Notes: generated from the sequence alone by a model not told the origin. DNA of 64,000 bases from Mugil cephalus (GCF_022458985.1 NC_061774.1:15772197-15836196), one strand, 5' to 3'; positions 1 through 13,649 are shown, counted from the stretch's first letter. Translations and numbers: made by a program.

Positions 1-1137
1 TCTGTGATCCGCTAGGGGGAATATAAACAGATACTCAAGCATATGCAAGGTGTTGCTATCACAGGCACGGAGAGGGGGGGGAAGCGGGGCGGGGGATTTG
101 TTTATCCGCGTCTCTGTGTGTGTGCACAACGGCGCATTTGCTGGAAAATTCCGATGCGATCCCTTCCCCTGCCTTTAATGATCGCTGAGTGCGCGTGAAC
201 ACTGCGAGTAAGAGGCTCAGACTGACAGATCAGGTAGTGATTAAGTCTGAGTTACAGATAAGCCGCTGTCGCGTCATCAAAAACACACCTAATAACATGC
301 AAATGCAGCCTGGTCGGTATTTATTGGAGTCTTACTTTACACTTCCTGCGTGTCGTTTCTTCCTATAACGTAGGCTGAAATTGATTATAAATGTACCTCT
401 GAGGAATAGCAACATTAGAAATGGACGATTAACCCCATTTGAGCCACTCAGACATGTTAAAGACCTGTTCTGTTGCCTCGCATTCCAAAGATTTCCATCT
501 GAGATGGACTTAATAGAGTAAAGCTGCCCTCTAACATCGAGTCTTCGAACAGCAATTCCTTTATGCTACAAGGTCTGGTTCGCTTTTTTTTCCCCCTCTA
601 CATAACTGATTTGGGAGACGGTCCAATTCAGTGGCTGGGTAATGATAAAATTCATCAGTCTGCTACTTCAGTTCAAGGCCATGTTGTATTCCCTGCCACA
701 CGACCAGCACCAGTCAGATGAACCCGTCAAAGGCAAGGCAAAGGCTGGAATTCCTGGTTGGGTGCATTTACCGGCTCGAAACCAGCAGACAGATCGTCAG
801 ACTCCGGTGGCTTAATCTTATCTGGAGCCGCGACCATCGCCTCGCTTCATCCCTGCACTCTCCGTGTATCTCCTGTACATGACTTTACTGTTTATTCCCC
901 CCTCGTTTTTTTTTGTGTATACAGTGGGTACAACTTGTTTTTTTCTTTTTCTTTTTCAAAGTTCTGTGATGTCGAGCTTACAGCAGCCATCAAACACAGC
1001 GGATTTTCTTATCTCTGGCCCCTTGAGCTGGGAAGCTCCCAGACCCCTCAGATGTATTTCCTCTCCCGTTTAGATAGAAACGTGCCAACATTTTTTGGGT
1101 TGCAAAGGGAGCTGGGCATGTGCCAAGATGTTGATAG

Positions 1138-1177
1138 GCTTCAACATTTACCACAGGACTGTGGTAAACGTTGAAGC
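1138..1177. repeat. Near-perfect 40-bp palindrome
   Basis: Left arm GCTTCAACATTTACCACAG (1138-1156), two-base centre GA, right arm CTGTGGTAAACGTTGAAGC (1159-1177). The arms are complementary at 18 of 19 positions (one A-C mismatch). The loop is too short for a normal microRNA precursor. Confidence 0.85.
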
Positions 1178-2159
1178 TGAGATTGCTAATCAAAGCTGGC
1201 AGAAGCGTGAAATCACAATCTGCAAATCGCAGGTAGTCTGACCTTCCTTTTAAGAAAGTTGAGCGAATTCAGGCACGGACTTTCCGCAAAATCCTCGTCT
1301 CGATAATTCAATAGGCAGAATATGATACTGCTTACTCATATGTGTGTGTGTCTTACAAGTGTACACCAGTGGGTGTGATCGTCTCCAGACTCATCAGCAC
1401 GATACTCGTCTCCTGTCACAACACTGTCTGGCAATGAGAGGCTCTGTCACACTGGGTGACACAGCACTCCAATTAATCACAGAAAAGGACCACTAATGAA
1501 GTCATTACGTATTCTGAGAGTTTCATCTTGACATCCTCTTTTCCCGCTGAAGAAACGAGTGATACAGAAATACTCTCAAAAGGCTTAAAGGCATAGTGGT
1601 AATAGATTAGCAAAAATGGAGCTTGACAAGTGAAATGTAATTCTCAACAGGGTGTAGTGGATTAGCGATCGTCCATCTCCGCATGTGTTTATGCGGCCGT
1701 CCTTCTTTTACTACGACCGTTCATTTTTGTTCTTGCAGATTGATCTATTGCCTTTTACTCTAATGGGCCCATGAACGAGAAGTTGGCAGCCCTTCTGCCT
1801 CAGAGAGAGAAAGGCGTCACAGTCAGATTCATTATTGGGGTCAGAATTAAAGAATGCGCCTGAGTGCATTTGCTTAGGGCTTGGTTATGAAGTAGTGATG
1901 CCAACGCAAACAGGAGCCTAAAACAACAGAGCCTCTTATTTGACTGTATAAATCATGCGGTTCAATGACACCATTATGCATTCCCTTATACACATTCCAT
2001 TTTTAAAAAAATTTTTATGGCATACTATAATAAAACCATACACTGTCATCACACATTAACAAATAACGTAGATAAAAAAAAAAAAGAAAGAGAGAATTAT
2101 CCGGAGCCATACCAAAACCTCCCTCATAAGCTCATTCTGAATGATGGCATAACATAACG

Positions 2160-2400
2160 GAGCGGCAGCCGTTAACAAATTAATTCTCAACAGCTCCTGA
2201 GAGTTGTCCTGGTGGCCAGATTCCCCCAGTAATGCGTCACCTCAATAACATAAACCTGTAATTCGGAATAAAAGAGATTGCAGTCGTATCAGCGGATCGT
2301 GCCGGAATAAACATGCTGATGTATCGGGATGGGTGAAATAAAATCATTAAAGAGAAAGGTAACTGCTAATAGGTGTTTATCTGGTCATTAGAGGCTAGCG
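2160..2400. other. Candidate conserved non-coding element
   Basis: Repeat-free sequence of balanced composition with TTAATT, CATAAA and TAAT homeodomain-type cores and no coding frame. The appearance is like vertebrate non-coding enhancers, but conservation cannot be measured from one sequence. This is inference only. Confidence 0.22.
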
Positions 2401-2573
2401 CTGCGAGTTTCCAGTGCTCCGGCGGGAATGTCCAGCCAGTCATTCGGTGAAACGTCTTCAGGAAAACCAGTCGCCTTTCTTGTAACTTTGTGTTCTTTTA
2501 CGGCTTCAACTTTAAAAGCATCCTGCTTCAGAGGAACGTCGCAATATTGTCATGCTCACATATATCCCACTGA

Positions 2574-2576
<3 letters not shown>

Positions 2577-2641
<65 letters not shown>
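2577..2641. repeat. (GT)n microsatellite, about 32 units
   Basis: Uninterrupted GT dinucleotides. Open frames across it on both strands are low-complexity artefacts (Val-Cys or Thr-His runs). Confidence 0.98.
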
Positions 2642-2642
<1 letters not shown>

Positions 2643-2788
2643 TCGGGTGCAAGTCTCCGAATCTGAGAAAATAATTAGTTCTGGTGGGTGGAAAATTTAT
2701 GCGTGCTATGTTGTGAGAGCCTATCCATGAATCACTACTGTACAGCGAGTTCTGCACAATACTCGCATTTTACACTGTGTAAGATTTA

Positions 2789-2856
2789 AGGGGTGTGCCC
2801 CCTTAGCTCATTTCATGATGAAATGGAGGCTCATTACTAGTCACTGCCACACCCCT
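2789..2856. repeat. Nested inverted repeats, 68 bp
   Basis: Outer arms AGGGGTGTG (2789-2797) and CACACCCCT (2848-2856) are perfect complements. Inside them CATTTCAT and ATGAAATG (2809-2816, 2818-2825) form a second perfect inverted repeat around a single G. It may be a tiny miniature transposable element remnant or a cruciform-forming site. Confidence 0.7.
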
Positions 2857-2992
2857 GTGTTTTTGGTCTGTTTTTATACGTTCAGATTAGTAGTTTTCGG
2901 CCCTTAACTGATGCTGAACTCGTCAGCTTCGCGTGAAGGCACAAAAGACTTTAAACCATTTTTTCCCGATGCTAGGTAGTGTTGTCTAAGGC

Positions 2993-3121
2993 ATTCATTC
3001 ATTCATTTTCTGTTTCCACTTGTCCTCTGGAGGGCCATGAGGGGGTGGAGCCTATCCCAGGTGTCATTGGGCGGGAGGCGGGGTATAACCTAGACAGGTC
3101 ACAGGTCTATTGCAGGTCCAT
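2993..3121 (-). mobile_element. LINE-type 3' end fragment
   Basis: The block starts with a (CATT)n run and continues with the teleost repeat core TTTTCTG...GGGGTGGAGCCTATCCCAG...GGGCGGGAGGCGGGGTA...ACAGGTC. This family is widespread in fish. Read on the minus strand it ends in an (AATG)n tail, as many non-LTR retrotransposon 3' ends do. Exact family not assigned. Confidence 0.6.
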
Positions 3122-4917
3122 CTCTATCTAAGACATGGTTTAACTGGAATTTAATGAGCCTTAAGGAAGGCATTTCATGTAATAAAACGACACATTAGAG
3201 AGTGCACATGCATTAAATGATGATGCTGAGGATTAAGATGCACTTACAGAAATAACCTCAGTGTGTTATCACATATCTGAAGACACAGGGAATAAAATCA
3301 ATCAAAAGAGACAGAAAAATATATATTTCATGTTCACAGATAGCATCTGTGGTTGATAACAGTGCTAATTTAATATTAGTAATTCATCATCACTATAAAT
3401 ACGATAAATTAAGAGACTATCTTGCTTTATCTTATTTTATAAGATGTAGAAAAACAGCAGTTAATTGGTAAGTACGTTAAATATGCAGTATCAGAGGAAA
3501 ACTTGGACTGGAGTTAAAATTAAAAGACTGCATCCGTCCGACTTTAGATGTCCAGTAAAATAAGCTGTATTGTTTACTGCTAGACATGAGTTGGTCAGTT
3601 TTAAATCATAAGTCAGCATGCAGATATAAGAGAAAGTAAAACCATCTGAATGCAAATATGATAACACATTCCTAATTCCACATTTGAAGAAAATGTCTGA
3701 AAGACCACATGCAGCAAAGCTAAAGCACTGAGAGCTAATCCACAGTTCACATGGCACTCAGACCTGCCAAACGCTACTGGTGGCTCCATTTGCTTTTTTG
3801 TTTTGTTTGCTTTCACCTCCTCTGAAATCAGCAGTTTGACAACAGGCGAGCACATCAGCATAAACACATTCGTATGCATGCACATAAACACACAGAGGGA
3901 CAGCCAGAGGGAAAAGTGGCAGTGGAGAGAGGAAACACATAAAATGGATTCCAGACAGGTTTGAATACAAAGAAGCTTGGGGACAGCGTTGCATTTATGC
4001 ACATCCAAATAACAGACTTCACACGATGGCCTTTGTTAAAAGATGTGTGGAGAACAATTAAATAAAGAAATCTGATATGCACAAACTGCACCAGTTCTAA
4101 GATGCTGCAATAAATTGCATCAGCTTTTCACTGTACTTGATGATATGCATTGAAGTGACTGATCTAAGCCTTCAGGTGTGTTCAGGTAGACAGTCGCCCT
4201 CATACAGAGGATGGGTGGATGACAGAGCAAGTGACAGAGAGGGAAAGAGAGAGGGACTTTGTTAAAAACCTTAAAGTGTGAGAGGATGGCGTAGTCTCAG
4301 TGGTTTTTAAAGCGTATCATCGTTCTCATAACTTCTCTGTGTTCCTCACCCCTGAGGCTCACATCATCAACAGCACTGTGGAGACAATTCTTTGCTCCTG
4401 GCTGCAGAGGTTGCTATGGAGATCACTGACCTGAGCGATGCATAAATCACAACTATTGAGTTCACAAGTATTTCACATATTTTTCAAAGTAAGGGGAATC
4501 ATTTTTCTGTAAAGCGGTATAGCAGCCTGGATCACATAAAACCGCCGCCTGTAAAGAAATAAGTGGAAGGTCGCAGATTTCTGTTTCACAAAGATGAATG
4601 TCTTCTTGGCCGGACCTGGAAAACAAACGTTCACAGGACCAGACCCGACCAACGCAAATCACATGACTGTCAGCACTGAAGGCACACTGTGGCGTTCGTT
4701 CATGTAAACATGTGTCTGGGCCAAACGTTGCATTAGAATACTTCAAATACCACAGAAAGTGATCAAGTGGACCATGAACATGTACATATTGTCCCTGTAT
4801 GGAAGTTTAAAAACCAGCAGGTGGTAGTACTCTGTATACGTTGTTAAAAAAGTGAAACTTGGACACAAAGCCCGTATAAAAATGTGGAATCTGTGAGAGT
4901 TTCTCAAAAGTGAAGCA

Positions 4918-5010
4918 AATAGAGCTCCCCCTGGTGGCTGGCTTCAGTATACAAGACAGTAGCAATTTAGGCCATGCCCGCATTTGGGTGAAAACAAACC
5001 ACTGGAGGTA
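4918..5010. repeat. Possible fish interspersed repeat fragment
   Basis: The phrase AGCTCCCCCTGGTGGCTGGC followed by TTCAGTATA matches a sequence I recognise as recurrent in teleost introns and UTRs. Boundaries and family are uncertain. Confidence 0.35.
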
Positions 5011-5214
5011 AATACAAATCCTCCCGTAATCAGTGTTTATTTTTTGTGTAGATGGCATTTGTTGGCCGGAAAGCAAGTGAAATGGCTAATGCTAGTCAGG
5101 TAGACACATGATGTTGCTGCCAAGCAACGTTGTATAAAAAAAATTGAAAAAAAAAAGGGTTACATGTCCATATAGACTACTGGCCAAGAAATGGGTGAAC
5201 GATCCCGCTCACTG

Positions 5215-5281
5215 TGACATGTCATAGCGGACATTTACTCTTACATGAATCACCCACTAATGTGTGACATCTGTCACACAT
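5215..5281. promoter_or_regulatory. Pair of TGACA/TGTCA palindromes (candidate TALE or T-box site)
   Basis: TGACATGTCA at 5215-5224 is a perfect palindrome. At 5260-5281 a perfect inverted repeat has arm ATGTGTGACA, centre TC and the complementary arm. Its core TGACATCTGTCA is close to the TGIF/PKNOX dimer palindrome, and its outer GTGTGA/TCACAC halves resemble T-box half-sites in everted order. Binding is inferred from motif resemblance only. Confidence 0.35.
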
Positions 5282-8200
5282 CAATTCCTAATCATTCCAT
5301 AATGTTAAATTAATGAATCATGAAGCATGAAGCTTAGCCATTAACCCTTTCATTAAAAAAACACTGTACAGTAAAATAACTGTGCTCTGTCGTTACCTAC
5401 TGTCATTTCAGTTCAGCATCAACATTCACTACTTTGACTTTTTAACATGAATTTTGAATGTTTAACATTAGAACTAACAACTCTGACGACTGACATTAGC
5501 TAACGTCAGCATCATCGTGATTAAGTGTTTGCCGCACACAGGACACACATTGATTATCAGGGTCCCTCGGCTTTCCATCTTTGTCCACCCGTTTTATGGC
5601 CTGAAGCCATACATTCATTTGTTTTTGTTCCTTTCTCTTGAGGGGAGCAGAGAAAATCTCAGAGTTTTATCTTTTAAGTTGTTGAACAACACACAACGCC
5701 CCGACATCTCCTTTGTTTCTCCCATAAGGATGTGACGTAAGGTTACTCTCTTCCATAGATTATGGGCTCCATCTCCATGTTCGTTTGTGGGACAAATTAA
5801 AACACTACTAAAAAACACAAATATATATTTTTCAAGAACTGTTCCTGTCATTTTAGGAGGTTAATATAATACTGATGTATGTGCAACAGTCCATTTTTCT
5901 GAGAAGTTTCATTTTAGTTTGATGCTATAGAAACAGGATGTGACATCGTGATGATTGATTTGTGCCATGACAGTCGCTCTGTGAAGCGGTCTCGTAGCGC
6001 CAGCATTAATCAAACATAAACACAAGTGAGACTGGCGGGTCATCGAATCACCGCTACACTTCTGACATGTACAGTACTAAACAGACTCTGGCACCAAACC
6101 TGCAAGATGACACCACCTATATCCCCAGGATACTAGTGTCAGTTTGACCAAGCATTGGACAGTTGAGATGAAGATGCAAAACTAGAAGGCCCTTCTGTGT
6201 GTGGCCTCACGTTGTTTGTCATTTCCATTCCTCTTTTCATGTACTGGTTCGCTGCTTGATCTCGGTCACCGGCGGCCAATTTGCTGGGCCCCGACTTAAC
6301 AACGAACCTTCAAAGGGCCATTTGGGTATTAAGGCTGTAGTTTAGATTTTGAAAGCCAGAAACAGCAATTTACCCTTAAGTCTACTCACATGAATAGAAG
6401 TAGTACTAATAATAACTAGTGTGTGTGCAATGAGGCGATTTACAAATTCGGTGCAATATCCTGAGAATACAGAGTAGTATAATGGAGCTTGATGTATCTG
6501 GGCACGATACTGTTAGCGTTTAGCGCTGAAACAGAATCCGTGCACGCATATGTCTACATGCTGAAAGAGTTTACGTCTGGGATTGATCATTCTGTGTAAT
6601 TCTCGTAGAGACACACGCGTGCGTGTGCACGAGCGTGATGTAAATGCTTTCTGGAGCATGAAATAGGCTTTCCTAGGGAACAGTGAAGACGAGAGTGGCT
6701 GTTGTCCCCTGCTATTTCTTAATTAAGTACACACAGCTCTCATCTTAAAATCGTAAATGTCACCTCAGAGCTTCTGGCTACCGTTCCAGCGCTTCTTCTT
6801 GTTTACGGCTCTTAACTAAAATGCTGAGATGTAGTCAAGAGTAATGCAGCACTTGGTCGGTTGGTACTCTTAATGGGATACTCTCAGTGAAGGGCTCTGG
6901 AGCTACAGCGGCAGGCCATTCATTAGTCTGCGATCCCCAAGACGTATATGTAAAAATTTCGTTTTAATATTAAAAAAAAAAAATCTCATGAATTGCATTG
7001 AAATGCAGAAGTGTTTCCCAGTAGACTTTGATTCTCCTCCTTCTTCTACTCTCTTTTGCTTCTGCCTATGTCACACTCAGGGAGGTGTGTTGCCTGAATG
7101 TGTGTGTATGTGCATCCATGAGCGTGATGTGCCCTTGACTGTGATGAGCCGAGAGGAGTTAGCTTGACGATAAGAAACATATCAGGGCTCTGCACCTGTC
7201 TGCCTGCCTCCTGACTGACTACACAACACCGACTCCATGTAGAGTCTGTCTCAAATCAGAGTATTCCTCCCTGCATGCCACACAAATAACCCCATTAGAG
7301 AACTTGTATTAACATATATATAAATATATTACTTTGATTTCAACATCCGAACAGGAAAGTTAAAGCTCCGGAGATGAAGCAGCTCCGACGCCTTTTAAAA
7401 AACAAACAATTCTGTCTGCACCCTACAAGTCTCGGCACATTTGTCACGGCGTAACAAAAAAGCTGCAGCAATGCTGATGAGAGGTCGGCCACTGCCAGAG
7501 CAGTTACACGCCTTTCACTTTGTTTTACCTGCGCTGTAATGGTCCTGCCAACTTTGCTCACACGTCCTTAACGCCTTTATGAACTGTAAAAAAACAAATT
7601 CTCTCCCTGGCTTTATTAGACTGAATGGCTCATAAATGAAAAACCTGTCTTTCTCGACACTATTTGTGCTGCACTGCCCGCTCCTCCTCTGCAAACCAGT
7701 GTAATTTAGTACACAGCTTTGTCGTGAAATCAGATGTTTTCTTTCTTTGTAGGGCTGCAGCATAAGAACACGCATGTGCCGCCGCCGACACTAACCACAG
7801 TGTCTAATTAACATGTGACCGTATTCCGTGCGTAGCGTCGTACAGTTGTACTTTCCCCAGGCCCTCCCAAAGCGCGCCTAAACAAACACCGCATTGCACA
7901 GGGCTCTGATTGCTCCTGTCATAACACCACCATTTTGCAATCAACTTTGCTATCTCAAGCTTCACACACATGGCTGAGCACAGGCTATCACGGTGGTGGA
8001 GAGGACAGGAGAGTGGATGGGAGACAATTAGCCGAGACAGGGCCGAGGGCTCAAGGAGAGAGGCGGTGAACACCTCGGAGCCACTCAACACTTCAGGGAC
8101 ATTCACCCCTGAAAGTCCACCACTGATGCAAAGATGTGAAATGTGCCGTAAAATGTCGGCGGGTCATTAGCGGCCTCTTCTGCCGTCTTACACGAGTGTG

Positions 8201-11200
8201 TTTGTGGCCGATTACAAAAAGTGGAGTGTGTAATCAATGAAGGAGAAAAGCAAAAATAATATTCCGGATTCACCAGCTGAAATTGCTAGAAAGTGACAAA
8301 AAAAAAAAAAAACTACGATTGCTATCTGTGACACAGATATACTCATTTTCTTCTATTCACGCCGTGACACAAATGCTCTCGAATGCAGGTGCAGTGTAAC
8401 TCGTTACGCAACAGTGATTGATCCGTTCAAATGGCCCTGCAAAAGGCTCAATCTGACTGACCACCCATGAGCATTACCTGCAATCTTCTTGATTATCTCC
8501 ACATTCACATCGATTGTCATGAGGTACCTTCCTCCCCATCCTCACTTATCACTCTGTGGTTGGTGATATGGAGCTACCTCATCGATCGCACCCTATTAAC
8601 AAGGATAAAAGTGCACGGTCGCAGCCTGATTCATCGAGAATTGCGGCGGAGCCATCACTCGGAACAGCTGAAATAAACATCCTTACACAGGTACACTTAC
8701 TACTTTCCTTCTATAAGATTTAGGGCGTTAAAGACAAGCTGACGAGGTGAAAAAGTAAACGTTGCGATGCTATCTTCCAGAATTATCTTTATCTTCATCT
8801 AGTCAGTATCAAAAGCAGAATAACTTCAATTTTTCCATTTTGAAAACCTCACACAAATAATTGCTGGTCAAATGGTCAATACATCACGGGTTCACTGTCA
8901 CGTTGATGGAAAGTTGTAGCCTGGTATTGAGGGAAATTCAGCAGGGATACTTATTTATTCTTTGTGAGATATCAATGAGCCATTCTTTTTCAAATATTGA
9001 ACATCCTGACCGATGCTTGCGAGCGAACAACACATAACAATGACAACCGCAACAAGAATTGTGTGCAGTCAGCGGTTCTGCTTCCATGCAACAGTCAAGC
9101 TCCTTTAGCTGCGTGCGCCGCAGCAAGCTACATATTCCTCTCTCCTCTCCCTTGCCCAGGGTGCATTAAATGGATTAAAGCACTAAGAGCAGTCAAGCAT
9201 GTATTCATTTCCTCCACACTGAGGGTGAGAGCAGCAGACAGCATATTATGGAGTGTCACAAAGTCCCTGGACCATCTTTCCCCAACCAAAGGCTGAAGAT
9301 TAAAATCTAAAGTAGATACCATCTTCTTCATTAAGCACCTGTGATCCCACAGTGTTTGTTTCTGATTGGTGAAAGTATTATCAGTGCGAATGCATCCATT
9401 CGCTATAATGAGAAAAGAAACTGTGCTGAAATGACTTTTTTGACTCTCTAAACAGGTTTTGGCATTAATTAAAGTTTGGTATACATATATATACCTAATA
9501 CACATCTTGTTTTTAAAGTGATTCCAGAAAACACCTGATTTATATTCAAGATGCTCAGATACATGACCGGTGTGGTATCATTACAGTGAAGTTTGGAGAC
9601 GACCTCAAAGGCGATAATCCGCATGATGTCACTGTAACATAAGTGAGTACAACTAAACTGTAAAAAACAAGTGACTTAGTTTCTTACATGCCGCGATAAG
9701 TCACTACACTGCACCCTCTTGCCTACTTTACAACTAATATGCATTAGCAAAATATGTTATGCTGGAATAATTTCTGATCACAGGTAATGAGCTAAAACAC
9801 ATGTATGATACCATAAGTTTGGGCCTGAGTCAAGAAAGTTGCCCCTTCGTGGCCTATCTCATTGTGACATCACGATATTAACTCGAAGCAAAAGAGAGGG
9901 AAGCTTGAGGCAAACGCTGTCACTTTCAACCATGAAAATGCCGTCTTACTGTATTTCTTGGCGCAAAAACTGAAAAATCTGAAAGTAACTAACTTGAAGT
10001 TTTATCACATACAAGTCGCCGCCAGTCGTAGACGACTTTGGTTTGGCTTTGTTGATTAGAAGAAAGGATTGGAGTGAGACAATCAACAACACACACACTT
10101 CTTAGATCTCAGATGAGATTATTATGTAATGCATCATCAGTTTCAGCCTGGATAACATTACGGGTTAGAATAAATTGTGACTGAAATTATGTTAAGTTAA
10201 TTCTTATTTAGGGGATTCTGGTTACACGTTAATGCTAATGCTAACTGCTGGATCATGCAACATTGTGGTGTCGAAGCAGAAGTTGCATTTGCTGTGTTAC
10301 CCTCTACAATGTTTCCACTTGCTTATTGTAATATCTTTGTTGGAGAGGCTTCACTTGATAAAGACAAACCAGACATCGTCCCCTCTGTGTCCTCCTTTGG
10401 TAAATCGTCCATCCAGTGAGTGAGAGTGTAGGGGTACGTGAATGTATTCCACAACAGAGTCAACTTCTTACGGTCTCAGAGAGTGAGTGTATTAGTATAT
10501 TCTCTAAAATATGTGCTTTTCCTCATCCATTCTTGCCAAAACAGTCCACTGAAATATGGTAACTGCCGTTTGCAAGCTATAGTGTTTGAGATCTTTTGCC
10601 ACCAGTTAAGCCCCACCCCTCAAATAACATCACAGTGTTTACAAACTATGAAGCCGTCTATAACTTCTGCCTCCAGTCAATGCCCAGATCACATTGGTTT
10701 GGTCCTCCTTGTGCTTTTGGTGCAAAATTCACATTATGTCCCTTAATTACTTGGTTATAGTCAGAATTACCTGCACTGAAAAAGTAAAGTATAGATGCGT
10801 GTTTTAAGTCAGTGTTGGCTTTGAAAACGAACCACAGGGTTTCCTTAATCTAACCATAAAAAAAAGAAGCATTTCGGAGAGAAAACCGAATAACATGGGC
10901 TGACAGTCAATGTTTAATCAACCCAGTGAACACTCACGCAAAACTACTGATTCTTTGATTATCCGCACATCCCATTGTGGTCTGATTAGGTACGAAAAGG
11001 GATTGCGATTATAAATTATAGCTAAGAGTCAGGCAACTAAAACACGTTTAATTAGGCATGAATGAGAGGGGAAAGCAAACATTTACTGTGGGTATGTCAT
11101 GACCCAGGAATGGAATCCTTAAGTGACTGAGCTGCTTTAATAAAACATTTTGACTTGGCATTAGACAGCCTGCAGATAAAACTTTACAGCATAAGTTTGC

Positions 11201-12324
11201 ATGATTTTGACAGTGTTCCACTGACAGGTTCCTGCAGGTAAAAGTGCCAGAACACTGCTACCAGCCAGTTCAACTAATATGTCGAATGCTGTATGACAAA
11301 CCTACCCGAGAATGTGCATTTAACATAAGGTAAAACACTGCAGCAGGAAAAGCTGTGCAGACACAGTCCATGATGAATAATAGACCAAAAGAGGGCATCG
11401 TTAGTATCATGATCACACAAACGGTATATAAATGAGTTGTTTTTTATTTTTTTAGATTTATTAAAAAAAAAAAAATGTGGAACTGAAACTAACTCAATTA
11501 AACACACTCTACACAACTGCTGCACAACTGTGAACCTCGGTCTCAGCTGAGGCAGGGGAAGAGTGAGGTCTAGCTGGACCCCGGTGTGCAGGCAGCGGGT
11601 GCCCAGCAGCTCAGCAGGTCCTATAATTACACACCCTGATGGCACAGCCACTTGGTATTCTCTGCACAACCGCTAAAACATACCAGCACTAGATAAGTCA
11701 GCGGTGAGAGACGAAGAAGGAAAGAAAAGGGGGGGAGAAGTGTTACTGAAGCTCTCAGACTGGCCGGACCCTGACAGCGGGGGGGCTGGGTTACAGATCA
11801 ACCCCTTGCTGTGGTCTGAACCTGAGACATGGAGACAGTCAAAACCAACACGTTACTTTTAGTAAGTGACGTACGATCTTCAGAACAGGTGAACTCGCCT
11901 CGACATTTCAATAAACACAAGAGAGCTGTCGTGAAAGCAGCAACACGGAATATGCGCAAGGGTCTAGACACTCGACATTTTGGTCACTGTTTGCTTGTGT
12001 GTGTTCACACCTTCGCATTATATGATAATAGTAATGACAATATGGGAGGAACTGTTGTCACCCAACAGCTTATTAACATTCTGTATTGTTTTGATGCAGC
12101 TTTTGTTATGGTAGAAATGAACAAAGGAGCTGGTAATAGCATTTCTGTGCAGTTAAGCACAATGCATAAATTAATATTGCAGGAGTGCTTGTGGAAGTGT
12201 GTTGTTTACACAGTGTGAAATGAATATTAGAGGGAAGCACAAATATAGAAAATAAATAGGAGGGCATGAGAAATGAGCTGCATGCTGCAGACTGCGGGAA
12301 AGGACCACTTTATTGGTAGTCGCC

Positions 12325-12600
12325 GAAGGGCGGAGCTGGGAGGGGGCGTGCGGGTGATATCTCATGGGTGGCAGCAACGGAAGGAGGAGGGGAAAGCAGC
12401 AGTGCTGTATTTCGTAGAGAATGAGTGTCACTCTGCGTTGTTGCGCTGTCAGGCGAGCTACTGAGAACTGTGTGCTTCACTGAAGGGTGACAGCAAAGAG
12501 ACAGAGCCTCTCTGCTGCTGTCACAGCCACTCTGACTCTCAGTTTTCAGCTGCGGGGTGTAAGGCTGCAGGACGCGAGTGGCCGGCCGCATTATTTTCCT
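12325..12600. promoter_or_regulatory. GC-rich island, candidate promoter or 5' exon
   Basis: This is the most GC-rich block in the first 24 kb. It contains a GC box (GGGCGGAGC), GGGGGCGTGCGGG and GGCCGGCCGC. A GTAAGG donor-like site lies at 12559 and AAG|GTCAGC near 12711. It could hold an upstream frmpd3 promoter and non-coding exon, or a CpG-rich enhancer. No TATA box or clear start site is seen. Confidence 0.22.
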
Positions 12601-13470
12601 TCTGCATGTGGAAGCTACCGTCAAGGCCAACCGGTGGCTAACGATGCCATTTGCAGCCCTTTTGAACAAGAAAAAAACAAGAAGCAGTCTGGAATTGATT
12701 TTTATGAAGGTCAGCAATATTAACCTTTGGTGGTAGCTTGGTCTCGCTGCCAACACTTCTCTCTTATTTACAGTATTTATACATCTTGAAATGTTGGAGC
12801 AGTTAAATAACAGGAAACTAAAGAAATGAAAGTTGAAGCAGGCACACAGTGTGCGGCCCTGTCAGAGCACATGCTCCTTGCTAAACTTTGGCGTTGAGAA
12901 TAATGCGGTGCACGGTTGGCTCCTTCTCCTTTCAGCTCCTGGATGATGAATAAAATGTGGTCGAGTGGAACCTCCCCAGACGCATGCATAGATTCAGTAT
13001 AACCAGCCAGGGAAACTGCATCTCCCATCTATCTAAGGGAGGTTATTGGAATATGACGGCTTATCTCCTTCCCACATTGGCTTTTCACTTAGGAAATATT
13101 CTTCATTCCACACTCCCATGCTTTCACATTTCATTTGACGTATTTTTCCCTTCCGCTTTGCCATCCCGTGGCTTCAGTTAGTTTGTAAACTAATTCTGCA
13201 TTGCTGGTCTCTGCCACCACCACAGCATAATTTAAACGAAGGCAAACATATTCAATTATGCGCAAGCACACAGACAGACCTGTTAGTGTGGAACTGTGTA
13301 ACAGAAGGAGGCTTCAGGCATGTAAAGGTATCATTTCATTTGTTATTTTTTCCAATAGTTCAGGATATTTTGCATTATTTCTTATCGTTGCTTTTAATTC
13401 ACATGAAAATGATTTAACAACTGAAGCCAACTCTGTATTTCACATCATGTAGGATGTTTTTCTTTGGAAA

Positions 13471-13474
<4 letters not shown>

Positions 13475-13504
<30 letters not shown>
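13475..13504. repeat. (TG)n microsatellite
   Basis: Fifteen TG units. Open frames across it are artefacts. Confidence 0.95.
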
Positions 13505-13505
<1 letters not shown>

Positions 13506-13648
13506 CTCTCACATATTGTGCACGTAACTGACCTTCATCTGGTGTGCTACTTCGCAGATGGATAAAATGGAGTCCAACAGAAGGTTAAAGAAATTTCCTT
13601 CATATTCACAAGCTGGTTCCACCTTCCTGACTTTAAAAATATACACAG

Positions 13649-13649
<1 letters not shown>

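Noticed and set aside
2428..2757. Open frames on both strands across the GT tract
   Set aside because: Their length comes from the dinucleotide repeat (Val-Cys or Thr-His runs); no family similarity or splice context.
12310..12756. 148-codon minus-strand frame in the GC-rich island
   Set aside because: No recognisable domain, poor start context; open only because the region is GC-rich.
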